A stretch of 17,195 nucleotides of DNA, taken from the NCBI GenBank assembly GCA_013153895.1, contig JAADDN010000087.1, positions 1 through 17,195 on the forward strand, written 5' to 3'. The DNA comes from Thermoproteota archaeon (lineage in GTDB: Archaea > Thermoproteota > Thermoprotei > Thermoproteales > Thermocladiaceae). Below, one piece after another: positions 1-6,683 of the stretch. The notes under the pieces are model-generated. The model saw nothing but the letters and a program-made list of their open reading frames with translations, was not told where the DNA came from and did no database searches. The position numbers and the translations under genes are program-made. How positions within the stretch are numbered: position 1 is the first letter of the stretch; each line of letters starts with the position of its first letter.

Positions 1-269
1 TGCTAAAGGAGGACCTAGAGAAGCTAGGAGCAAGAGACCTACACGACCTACTAAGATGCTGGGAGCTAGTACACAGAGTATGGACAGCAGAAGCACACAT
101 AAGACACATGCTATTCAGAAAAGAGACAAGATGGCCAGGATACTACTATAGAGCAGACTATCCAAACGTAGACGACCAGAACTGGAAGTGCTTCGTGAAC
201 TCAGTATTCGATCCAAAGACAGGAGAGTGGAAGCTATTCACAAGACCATACATACAGCTAGTACCATAA
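1..269 (+). CDS. aprA: Adenylylsulfate (APS) reductase alpha subunit, C-terminal 88 residues (partial)
   Basis: The left edge cuts into a gene read from base 3 to the TAA at 267-269. The translated tail contains RWPGYYYRADYP, then NWKCFVNS, and ends with the DPKTGEW...RPYIQLVP pattern that I recognise as the C-terminus of AprA, the FAD subunit of dissimilatory APS reductase. AprA with AprB interconverts APS and sulfite plus AMP in the cytoplasm. The partner gene aprB is usually adjacent and would lie outside the window. The Qmo-like genes that follow fit the apr-qmo linkage known from sulfate reducers. Only 3 of the 88 codons end in T, an extreme bias that suggests strong expression. The family call is firm. 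The direction of the pathway (sulfate reduction or sulfite oxidation) cannot be read from this fragment. Confidence 0.9.
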   Translation, partial: LKEDLEKLGARDLHDLLRCWELVHRVWTAEAHIRHMLFRKETRWPGYYYRADYPNVDDQNWKCFVNSVFDPKTGEWKLFTRPYIQLVP

Positions 270-369
270 AAACACAATAATCACACTATAATTACTAACC
301 TTCACTCTTCTATTCATCAATCATCTTTACAATACCTCCTCACCTTTACAATCTTTTCTCATGGTACTC

Positions 370-377
370 TTTTTAAG
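370..377 (+). promoter_or_regulatory. TATA box for the HdrC-like gene
   Basis: TTTTTAAG is centred about 25 bp before the GTG at 399, the spacing expected if transcription starts at or next to the start codon (leaderless). The 129 bp between aprA and this gene hold only this box and T-rich stretches, so the gene need not depend on the apr promoter. Confidence 0.6.
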
Positions 378-398
378 TAGACTCAACATAATCTTCTC

Positions 399-797
399 GT
401 GACTACTGAAGCTGGAATACTAGACTTATCTAAGAGCTTTGACGAGGAGCTATATAACGCCTTCATCAAGAGGTATGGTGTTGACTTCAAGGCCTGTATG
501 CAATGTGCTACCTGTGTATCAGTTTGCCCTCTATCTGATATTGTTCCTGGAATGCCTAGGTTAGATATGTTGCTCGCCGGGCTTGGTCTCTTTGATGAGA
601 TTGCTAAGAGACTCTCTCCATGGATATGTGATCAATGTATGGAATGTTCACGTCACTGTCCACGTAAGGCTAATCCAGCTAAGGTTCTTGCTGCTCTGAG
701 AGAGATAATGACTGCTAAATATGATCCAACTGGTATAACGAGGCGTTTCATAATTGGTAGAGCTAAGGCTAAGACTAGTAAGGAATCTGGTAAGTAG
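399..797 (+). CDS. HdrC-like / QmoC N-terminal-type iron-sulfur protein
   Basis: This 132-residue protein carries two CxxCxxCxxxCP motifs, C33/C36/C39/C43 and C77/C80/C83/C87, which bind two [4Fe-4S] clusters. This is the HdrC family. In Archaeoglobus and bacterial sulfate reducers the same domain forms the N-terminal half of QmoC, fused to a cytochrome b half. Here it stands alone, and the membrane half is a separate gene at 3455. No signal peptide or membrane segment is visible, so it should sit on the cytoplasmic side and pass electrons between the membrane subunit and the QmoB-like flavoprotein. The start is GTG, supported by the leaderless promoter spacing. The sequence alone cannot exclude an HdrC of another Hdr-type complex; the aprA neighbour is the reason for preferring Qmo. 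Confidence 0.8.
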   Translation: MTTEAGILDLSKSFDEELYNAFIKRYGVDFKACMQCATCVSVCPLSDIVPGMPRLDMLLAGLGLFDEIAKRLSPWICDQCMECSRHCPRKANPAKVLAALREIMTAKYDPTGITRRFIIGRAKAKTSKESGK

Positions 798-832
798 TTT
801 CTATACTTTTTGTATCTCTTACCTTTCTCGTT
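798..832 (+). terminator. T-rich termination region after the HdrC-like gene
   Basis: Directly after the TAG come pyrimidine-rich runs including CTTTTTG and CCTTTCTC, with no hairpin. Archaeal terminators are typically such T-tracts. Together with the promoter that follows, this suggests that the next gene is transcribed separately. Confidence 0.4.
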
Positions 833-845
833 CTTGATAAAGCTG

Positions 846-853
846 AAAAATTA
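846..853 (+). promoter_or_regulatory. TATA box for the QmoB-like gene
   Basis: AAAAATTA, preceded by a purine-rich BRE-like stretch, is centred about 31 bp before the ATG at 881. It fits a leaderless or very short-leader transcript. Confidence 0.5.
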
Positions 854-880
854 GTCTGTCTAAGTTTCTCCTCGAGTTAC

Positions 881-3349
881 ATGACTAAAGTTGGCGTTTA
901 TATATGTACTTGTAAAGCTGTTACGGAGGTGATAGATGTTAATAAGCTTGCTGAAGATGTTAAGAAGATTGAGGGTGTCGAGCTTGTAAAATTCATAAAG
1001 TCCTGCTATGATCTAGATGAGATTGTTAAGGATCTTCAGGAGAAGAAGATCGAGCGTGTGGTCATTGCTGGATGTTCTCCTAGATATGTTCTAGATATTG
1101 CTAGAGAAAAGATAACTAACGCTGTTCCTGACATTAGTCCTCTATGGATAGAGGTTGCCCCTATAAGAGAGCAAGCTGCATGGGCTTTCCGTAACGATAA
1201 GCAGAGAGCTCAGGAAGCTGCCTTAACATACATTAAAGCTTACGTAGCTAGGGTCAAGGTTGCTGAGAAGATTCCTAAGGAGATAGAGGTTGAGAGAGTT
1301 AAGAGAGTGCTCATAATTGGAGCTGGAATAGCTGGTCTGACAGCTGCTGTAGATGTTGCTGACATGGGTATCGAGGCAATAGTTGTTGAGAAGAGACCAT
1401 ATGTTGGTGGTAAGGTTGTTCAGCTTGCTAGATATTTCCCAAAGATGTGTCCACCATACTGTGGAATAGAGTTCATACTTGGAAGACTTAGAGCTAGAGC
1501 TAACCCACTAATAAAGATATATACTAACGCTGAGGTTCTAGAGGTCTATGGTTCTCCTGGAAAGTTCAAGGCTAGGATAAGAGTGAACCCGAGATATGTA
1601 GATCCTGAGAAGTGTCTAGCATGTGGTAAGTGTAGTGAGGTATGTCCAGTAGAGGTACCAAACGAGTTCGATTTTGGTCTTTCCAAGAGAAAGGCCATAT
1701 ATCTACCACACGAGCTAGCTTGGCCTTACGCTCATGTGGTAGATCCAAATGCTTGTCTAGAATTGAAGAATCCTGGATCTTGTGGTAAATGTGTTGAAGT
1801 ATGTTCAACAGGTGCTATAAACCTAAAGGAGCAGCCTAAAGAGTTCGAGATAGAGGTTGGTGCTGTCATAGTAGCAACAGGATGGGAACCCTATGATGCA
1901 ACAAAGCTAGAGCATCTAGGCTACGGTAAGTATCCTAACGTGATAACTAACGTCCAGATGGAGAGACTACTAGCACCTAACGGACCAACTAAGGGAGAGG
2001 TGATAGTTCCAGGACTAGGTAGAAAGCCTAGGAGAATAGTATTCATACAGTGTGCAGGTCAGAGAGATGAGAATCACTTACCATACTGTAGTGCAATATG
2101 TTGTGGAGCAACAGTTAAGCAAGCTATAACTATAGCTGAGCGTTGCCCTGACACTCAGATCTATATCTTCTATATAGATGTTAGAACGTTTGGACTATAT
2201 GAACTGTTCTATAAGCAGGCTGGTAAATATCCAAACATATTCTTCATACGTGGAAGAGCGTGGAAAGTAGAGCAGGATCCAGCTACTGGAGAGTTGATAG
2301 TGTATGCTGAAGATACAATACTTGGAAGAAAGGTATCAGTGAGAGCTGACTTAGTCGTGCTTGCTGTAGGTATGGTACCATCATTGAGAGTTAATCCACC
2401 ATCATGGTATAAGTCTGGAGTAGGAAGATCATGGGAGCAGGAACTACTGAAGATACCAAGACACCAGTACTTCGTTGAGAGTGACTACATATGCTTCCCA
2501 ATGGAGACAAAGAGAACAGGAATCTATGCCTGTGGCTGTGCAATGTGGCCAATGGACGTACAGACAAGCGTATCTACAGCACATGCAGCAGCAATGAGAG
2601 CAACATCAATAATACTTGGAAAGGCAAGAACAGAATACTCATATCTGACAGATCCAAACCAGATAAGGATAGACACGATAAAGTGTACACAGTGTAAGAG
2701 ATGTACAGAGGAGTGCCCATTCGACACATACTCATTCGATGAGCGTGGCTATCCAAAACCTGACCCATTAAAGTGCAGGAGGTGTGGTATATGTGTAGGT
2801 GCGTGCCCAGCAGTAGCACTATCATTACCATATCACAACACTGACCTAATAATGAGCATGATAAAGAGCATAGAGATCAAGTCAGATAAGCCACAGATAA
2901 TAGTGTTCGCATGTGTAAACGATGCATATGCTGCACTAGACATAGCGTTAAAGAAGGGTAAGACTCTGCCACCTGAGGTAGAGCTAGTAATACCTGTACC
3001 ATGCATAGGAAGCGTAAACATGAGATGGATAACAGACGCTCTCTCGCTAGGTATAGATGGTATACTGCTAATGGGATGTAGAAGTGGTGAAGCAACAGCA
3101 ACACAGCAGTGTCACTTCATTAGAGGACCAGACTTAGAGAGAACTAGAATAGAGAATCTTAGAGATACATTACAGAAGATGATGATTGAGCCTGAGAGAG
3201 TTAAGTTGATAGAGATCACGTTAGAGGACTATAACATAGTTGTTGAGAAGATTACAGAGTTTGTTGAGGAGATAAAGAAGATGGGTCTGAACCCAATGAA
3301 GCAGTTTGCTGGTGGAGGAATGGAGTACGGTTTCGGCTACACGTTCTAA
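881..3349 (+). CDS. qmoB: QmoB-type flavoprotein (HdrA fused to MvhD-like domain)
   Basis: The 822-residue protein has, in order: an HdrA-like N-terminal domain (about 1-130, VGVYICTC near the start); an FAD-binding Rossmann fold with GAGIAG at 147-152; [4Fe-4S] motifs at C245/248/251/255 and C292/301/304/308; the HdrA cysteine signature (CAGQRD from C391, YCS and CCG at 402-409); two ferredoxin clusters at C602/605/608/612 and C632/635/638/642; and an MvhD/FrhD-like domain (about 670-790, C678, C708, C733, C744). HdrA plus MvhD is the architecture of QmoB of the quinone-interacting oxidoreductase that feeds electrons to APS reductase. QmoA, the smaller HdrA-like flavoprotein, is not in the window. 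An HdrA-MvhD fusion of a soluble Hdr complex is the main alternative; position next to aprA argues against it. Third-position base use changes strongly inside the gene: T-rich at the start, T-poor around 2360-3110. Confidence 0.8.
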   Translation: MTKVGVYICTCKAVTEVIDVNKLAEDVKKIEGVELVKFIKSCYDLDEIVKDLQEKKIERVVIAGCSPRYVLDIAREKITNAVPDISPLWIEVAPIREQAAWAFRNDKQRAQEAALTYIKAYVARVKVAEKIPKEIEVERVKRVLIIGAGIAGLTAAVDVADMGIEAIVVEKRPYVGGKVVQLARYFPKMCPPYCGIEFILGRLRARANPLIKIYTNAEVLEVYGSPGKFKARIRVNPRYVDPEKCLACGKCSEVCPVEVPNEFDFGLSKRKAIYLPHELAWPYAHVVDPNACLELKNPGSCGKCVEVCSTGAINLKEQPKEFEIEVGAVIVATGWEPYDATKLEHLGYGKYPNVITNVQMERLLAPNGPTKGEVIVPGLGRKPRRIVFIQCAGQRDENHLPYCSAICCGATVKQAITIAERCPDTQIYIFYIDVRTFGLYELFYKQAGKYPNIFFIRGRAWKVEQDPATGELIVYAEDTILGRKVSVRADLVVLAVGMVPSLRVNPPSWYKSGVGRSWEQELLKIPRHQYFVESDYICFPMETKRTGIYACGCAMWPMDVQTSVSTAHAAAMRATSIILGKARTEYSYLTDPNQIRIDTIKCTQCKRCTEECPFDTYSFDERGYPKPDPLKCRRCGICVGACPAVALSLPYHNTDLIMSMIKSIEIKSDKPQIIVFACVNDAYAALDIALKKGKTLPPEVELVIPVPCIGSVNMRWITDALSLGIDGILLMGCRSGEATATQQCHFIRGPDLERTRIENLRDTLQKMMIEPERVKLIEITLEDYNIVVEKITEFVEEIKKMGLNPMKQFAGGGMEYGFGYTF

Positions 3350-3366
3350 ATCTAGCATATACGTTA

Positions 3367-3402
3367 TCTTTCACGTTCTTTGCTCTCTTTTCTTACTCTT
3401 CT
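3367..3402 (+). terminator. T-rich termination region after qmoB
   Basis: A pyrimidine-rich stretch (TCTTTCACGTTCTTTGC, then CTCTTTTCTT) follows the qmoB stop and lies before a separate TATA box. No hairpin is seen. The call rests on archaeal T-tract termination. Confidence 0.4.
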
Positions 3403-3421
3403 CATATATCCTGTGTGTTAA

Positions 3422-3431
3422 TATTTTAATA
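3422..3431 (+). promoter_or_regulatory. TATA box for the QmoC/HdrE-like gene
   Basis: TATTTTAATA is centred about 28 bp before the ATG at 3455, the same leaderless spacing as for the two genes upstream. Confidence 0.55.
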
Positions 3432-3454
3432 ATACAGAGCTATCTTTACTCGAC

Positions 3455-4324
3455 ATGTCATCAAGTGTTGCTCCACCTAGCTTTATGCCATACTACTCAT
3501 ACTATGTTAATCCTGTGCTAGTGCTAGCGCTTGGAATGATATGTAGCATAATTCCATTCATAATACTGATAATATGTCTGTACCGCATGTACCAGTTTGT
3601 TAAGCCCTCGCTAGGTGATCGTAAGCAGAATCTGATCAAGGCCTTCTTCTATACATTAATAGAGGAGTTCGTAATTCATAGGAACCTCTCAAAATGTAAG
3701 CCAGAGTGGGGTAGATGGATACTTCACCAGATGGTTCTCTGGGGAATGGTAATACTTACAGGATGTACAATGTTTGATGCAGTTGCAGCACACGAGGACA
3801 TAGTTATGTGTGGTCTCGTCAACCCATATCTGAAACCTCTCGCAATAGCGTTCTCACTAGGTGAGCTTCCACCACACGTCACAGCGGCTGCTGCAGCTGC
3901 AGCATGTGCAAGAGTAATGCATGCCTTACCTGACCCCGTAAAGATACTCTACAACATTGGTGGAGTACTTCTCGTAGCTGGATGTATAGGACTAATAGTT
4001 AGAAGATTCACAAACAAGGTAGCTCGTGAGTGTGTCATAGCATATGACTGGTATCTACTGATCTTACTAACATTTGTAGGTGTGTCAGGTTTCTTAGCGG
4101 AGATCCTAAGGATGATAGCTGTAAGCTACTGGCAGGCACACATGATTACTCTAGCAGAGTACTTCTTCTATCCAGGACTAGTAATATATTGTGCACATCT
4201 GATAGCTGTAGCAATACTATTCTTATCAATACCATTCACCAAGACTGCACACGTAGCATATAGATTCGTAGCACTACTATGGGTAAGGTACAGAGGCATC
4301 AGAACAAGCGAGCTAGTTATATAA
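3455..4324 (+). CDS. QmoC/HdrE-like membrane cytochrome b subunit
   Basis: The 289-residue protein has about five hydrophobic segments, near 19-43, 88-110, 165-183, 198-221 and 236-262. Candidate heme-b ligands include H91 (in WGRWILHQMVLWG), H248 (YCAHLIAV) and H266 (KTAHVAYR). This pattern fits the HdrE/NarI/DsrM-type cytochrome b that forms the C-terminal half of QmoC, where menaquinol is oxidised and electrons pass inward to the Fe-S subunits. No Fe-S motif is fused to it; that part is encoded at 399-797. A run of seven alanines at 144-150 lies in the loop before the third segment and looks lineage-specific. The gene has its own TATA box. An HdrE of another Hdr-type complex is possible, but the aprA-qmoB context favours Qmo. 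Confidence 0.75.
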   Translation: MSSSVAPPSFMPYYSYYVNPVLVLALGMICSIIPFIILIICLYRMYQFVKPSLGDRKQNLIKAFFYTLIEEFVIHRNLSKCKPEWGRWILHQMVLWGMVILTGCTMFDAVAAHEDIVMCGLVNPYLKPLAIAFSLGELPPHVTAAAAAAACARVMHALPDPVKILYNIGGVLLVAGCIGLIVRRFTNKVARECVIAYDWYLLILLTFVGVSGFLAEILRMIAVSYWQAHMITLAEYFFYPGLVIYCAHLIAVAILFLSIPFTKTAHVAYRFVALLWVRYRGIRTSELVI

Positions 4325-4325
4325 T
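4317..4325 (+). promoter_or_regulatory. Possible TATA box for the sRNA candidate at 4347
   Basis: TTATATAAT covers the last codons of the membrane-subunit gene and its stop. Its centre lies 31 bp before the C box at 4352, which would place transcription start about 5 nt upstream of that box. Confidence 0.35.
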
Positions 4326-4346
4326 CCCTATAAGTATCTACAAGTC

Positions 4347-4410
4347 AAGGTGTGATGAGTTCAGCGGAGTATAAGACGAGAGATGAGTGAAGGGTCAGTG
4401 GCTGACCTAA
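4347..4410 (+). ncRNA. Candidate box C/D sRNA, antisense to the 3' end of the winged-helix gene
   Basis: A perfect C box GTGATGA lies at 4352-4358 and a perfect D box CTGA at 4402-4405, 54 nt from end to end. A degenerate C' box (GAGATGA, 4380-4386) lies at the expected internal position. The flanking AGG and CCT just outside the boxes could pair as the terminal stem. The D guide would be the bases before 4402 (AGGGTCAGTGG). The D' box is poor. It overlaps the last 17 codons or so of the opposite-strand gene, so chance is a real possibility. Confidence 0.42.
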
Positions 4411-4927
4411 AACGATATATTGATCTACCATCCTCACCCCTAGACTTCTCAACTACTCCACATATCTCAAATATCTTCAAGACAGTACACACACGATCAA
4501 CTCTCTCAGAGATATCATCAGCGAGTGACTTCGCGGTGAATGATTTTTCTTCCTGAATCTTTGATAAAATCTTCTCTACAAGCTTAAGATTCACTTTTCT
4601 AACAGTTATCCTGTATCTTTTAATATTTATTAGAATTATGTTATCTCCTTCTCGAATTATGTAGTATTTCTTATCTTTTTTGCATATAATTTTTCTTGAT
4701 AACTCATCTATCAATTTCTCGTTAATTATCCTGTAACCTTTCTCAGTCTTCTCTATAAGTGATAGTTTTGAGAGAACCCAGATTACTGATCTTGCGAGTC
4801 TAGTAGATATGTTGAACTGTTCTGTTAGAGTGTCTCTATTAAACTCGCTGTTCCTGATCTCAACAATTATGGGCACTATCCATGAGTATCGTGTAGCTAT
4901 GACTGAGGCTGGCACTCTGGTATGCAT
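4361..4927 (-). CDS. Two-winged-helix DNA-binding protein, uncharacterised
   Basis: The 188-residue protein has two stretches that read as winged helix-turn-helix folds: about 15-70 (FNRDTLTEQFNISTRLARSV, then a wing-like GYRII) and about 115-175 (SFTAKSLADDISERVDRVCT, then a wing-like SIYRF). A basic, strand-rich linker lies between them. It is probably a transcription factor or nucleoid-type protein; no specific family is recognised. The ATG at 4927 lies 33 bp after a TATA box, and the gene diverges from radA across a 56-80 bp gap, so it could bind there and affect both genes. That is inference from position only. No metal-binding cluster or sensor domain is visible. Confidence 0.65.
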   Translation of the reverse strand: MHTRVPASVIATRYSWIVPIIVEIRNSEFNRDTLTEQFNISTRLARSVIWVLSKLSLIEKTEKGYRIINEKLIDELSRKIICKKDKKYYIIREGDNIILINIKRYRITVRKVNLKLVEKILSKIQEEKSFTAKSLADDISERVDRVCTVLKIFEICGVVEKSRGEDGRSIYRFRSATDPSLISRLILR

Positions 4928-4955
4928 GATATTCTCTCGTTGTTAAGAATTAGAG

Positions 4956-4964
4956 ACTTTAAGC
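4956..4964 (-). promoter_or_regulatory. TATA box for the winged-helix gene
   Basis: Read on the minus strand this is GCTTAAAGT, centred about 33 bp before the ATG at 4927. It sits back to back with the radA TATA box, so the two promoters could interfere or be co-regulated. Confidence 0.5.
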
Positions 4965-4969
4965 TTAGG

Positions 4970-4980
4970 TTTTTAAATAT
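4970..4980 (+). promoter_or_regulatory. TATA box for radA
   Basis: TTTTTAAATAT is centred about 33 bp before the ATG at 5008 but only 9 bp before the GTG at 4984. A transcript cannot begin early enough to include 4984, so this box decides the start codon. Confidence 0.6.
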
Positions 4981-5007
4981 TATGTGAAGTATCTGAGTGA
5001 GGAGTCC

Positions 5008-6093
5008 ATGCCTCGTAAGAAGAAGACCGAGACGAGCACGAGCTCAGGATCAACAACAGCGACGACTACAGCAACAGTAGAGGCTAACGTATCAACAAAT
5101 GCTGACCCAGCCACAGGATCAAGCACAGCTGCTCAGAATCCATTAGAGTCAGAGTACGCTATGATGGATGTAGAGGAGATTGACGGTGTAGGTAGAGTCA
5201 CAGCTCAGAAGTTGAGAGATGCTGGATACCTCACGGTGAGAGATGTGGCATTTGCAAGTGTTAAGGAGCTTGCCGAAGTGATAGGAAGTGAGGATAGGGC
5301 ATATCAGATAATTAAGGCTGCTCAGAAGCTGCTAGGATTAAAACCATTTGTGACAGCGTTAGAACTATATGAGCGTAGGAGAAACATAAAGAGGATAAGT
5401 ACAGGAGTTAAATCGCTAGACGAGCTACTTGGAGGAGGAATAGAGACTAGAGCTATAACAGAGTTCGTAGGAGAGTTCGGTGCTGGAAAGACACAGCTAT
5501 GTCATCAGCTGGCAGTGATGGTTCAGCTACCAGAGGAGAAGGGTGGTCTTGCAGCTAAGGCACTCTACATAGACACTGAGGGAACTTTCAGACCTGAAAG
5601 AATAATGCAGATAGCTAAGTATCGTGGACTAGATCCAAAAGAGGCACTCAAAGGAATACTCTACGCTAGAGCATACAACAGCGATCACCAGATGATGATA
5701 GTTGATGAAGCTAGGAAGATAATAGACAAGGAGAACATAAGACTAATAATCATAGACAGCTTAATATCACACTTCAGAGCAGAATACCCAGGAAGAGAGA
5801 ACCTAGCAGAAAGACAGCAGAAACTGAACCAGCACATATCACAGCTACTGAGAATAGCAGACATACATAACGTAGCAGTAGTAGTAACAAACCAAGTAAT
5901 AGCACAGCCAGACGTATTCTTCGGAAACCCACTAAAGCCAGCTGGAGGAAACGTCCTAGCTCACGGAGCAACATACAGAATATGGCTAAGAAAGAGCAAA
6001 GAGAACATAAGAATAGCAAAGATATTTGACAGCCCAATGCACCCAGAGAGAGAAGTAACATTCAAAATAACAGAGAACGGCTGCGTAGACTAA
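5008..6093 (+). CDS. radA: DNA repair and recombination protein RadA
   Basis: RadA is the archaeal Rad51/RecA recombinase that polymerises on single-stranded DNA and drives strand exchange. From the ATG at 5008 it has 361 residues: a Ser/Thr/Ala-rich low-complexity tail (about 5-45), a helix-hairpin-helix domain (about 50-115, EEIDGVGRVTAQKL), the polymerisation linker, and the ATPase core with Walker A GEFGAGKT (155-162), Walker B LIIIDS (about 246-251) and the L2-side VVTNQV segment. A longer in-frame start (GTG 4984, 369 residues) is disfavoured because the TATA box lies only 9 bp upstream. The N-terminal tail is longer than in the roughly 325-residue RadA proteins of Sulfolobus. Only 4 of the last 78 codons end in T. 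Confidence 0.95.
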   Translation: MPRKKKTETSTSSGSTTATTTATVEANVSTNADPATGSSTAAQNPLESEYAMMDVEEIDGVGRVTAQKLRDAGYLTVRDVAFASVKELAEVIGSEDRAYQIIKAAQKLLGLKPFVTALELYERRRNIKRISTGVKSLDELLGGGIETRAITEFVGEFGAGKTQLCHQLAVMVQLPEEKGGLAAKALYIDTEGTFRPERIMQIAKYRGLDPKEALKGILYARAYNSDHQMMIVDEARKIIDKENIRLIIIDSLISHFRAEYPGRENLAERQQKLNQHISQLLRIADIHNVAVVVTNQVIAQPDVFFGNPLKPAGGNVLAHGATYRIWLRKSKENIRIAKIFDSPMHPEREVTFKITENGCVD

Positions 6094-6101
6094 GAACCTA
6101 G

Positions 6102-6683
6102 ATGCCATACTTCTTCGGCATAAAAACACCATTATTAGAGATAAGAGAGCTACAGGAAACAGCAAATCAAATCAGTAATCTTGCACTACCAATACAACCT
6201 GTAAGTCCAGATTCTCTTCATATAACAATACTCTACATAGGAAAAAAGTTACCAAAAAGAGACGTGTTAACAAGAATAGAAAGTGAACTCTTAAAAATTG
6301 GTGAAATAAAGTTAAAAATAACAAACAAATTAGAAATATTTCCAAGCTTATCTAAGCCTAGAGCACTTGTATTAAAGGTTGAAGATAAGTATGGAAAACT
6401 AAGAGAGATTAGAAATATACTCTTAAACATGTTAAGACAACATAATGTAACTATAGAAGATAGATTTCTACATGATTTCAATCCTCACATAACTATAGGT
6501 CATATAAGAGCTAAGCTAACATATGTAGAAGCTATAGAAATTTTAGACTCTATAAGAGTGGACATTCCTGACATAGAGTTGAATGTTAGGTACATAGAGC
6601 TCATAGACTCTACTGGAGGAACATATAACGTTATTTGTAGACTCCTCACTCTTCCTCAAACTCTAGATCAAGATACTCTCTAA
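6102..6683 (+). CDS. thpR: RNA 2',3'-cyclic phosphodiesterase (2H phosphoesterase, 'LigT')
   Basis: The 193-residue protein shows the two HxTx signatures of the 2H superfamily, H40-I-T42-I (SLHITIL) and H129-I-T131-I (NPHITIGH), the usual length, and the FFGI-type N-terminal strand. The family hydrolyses 2',3'-cyclic phosphate RNA ends to 2'-phosphates, or in reverse joins 2'-5' tRNA halves; the physiological role in archaea is uncertain. The ATG lies 8 bp after the radA stop with no Shine-Dalgarno motif and no separate TATA box, so it is probably read from the radA transcript. Its 3' end overlaps the opposite-strand gene at 6646 by 38 bp. Since archaeal tRNA splicing makes 2',3'-cyclic ends, a link to introns such as that in the tRNA-Thr here is possible but unproven. 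Confidence 0.88.
   Translation: MPYFFGIKTPLLEIRELQETANQISNLALPIQPVSPDSLHITILYIGKKLPKRDVLTRIESELLKIGEIKLKITNKLEIFPSLSKPRALVLKVEDKYGKLREIRNILLNMLRQHNVTIEDRFLHDFNPHITIGHIRAKLTYVEAIEILDSIRVDIPDIELNVRYIELIDSTGGTYNVICRLLTLPQTLDQDTL

Noticed and set aside
300..345. Minus-strand TGATGA motifs between aprA and the HdrC-like gene
   Set aside because: No matching CTGA D box at 45-60 nt and no C' box, so not a C/D sRNA.
1572..1808. Open reading frame on the minus strand inside qmoB, and others at 2524-3104
   Set aside because: All are antisense to a strongly conserved protein, have no TATA box, and arise from the T-poor codon patches of the real gene.
5774..6061. Minus-strand Leu-rich open frame inside radA
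   Set aside because: It mirrors the A-rich codons of the conserved RadA C-terminal half; Leu/Ser-rich composition is typical of a shadow frame.
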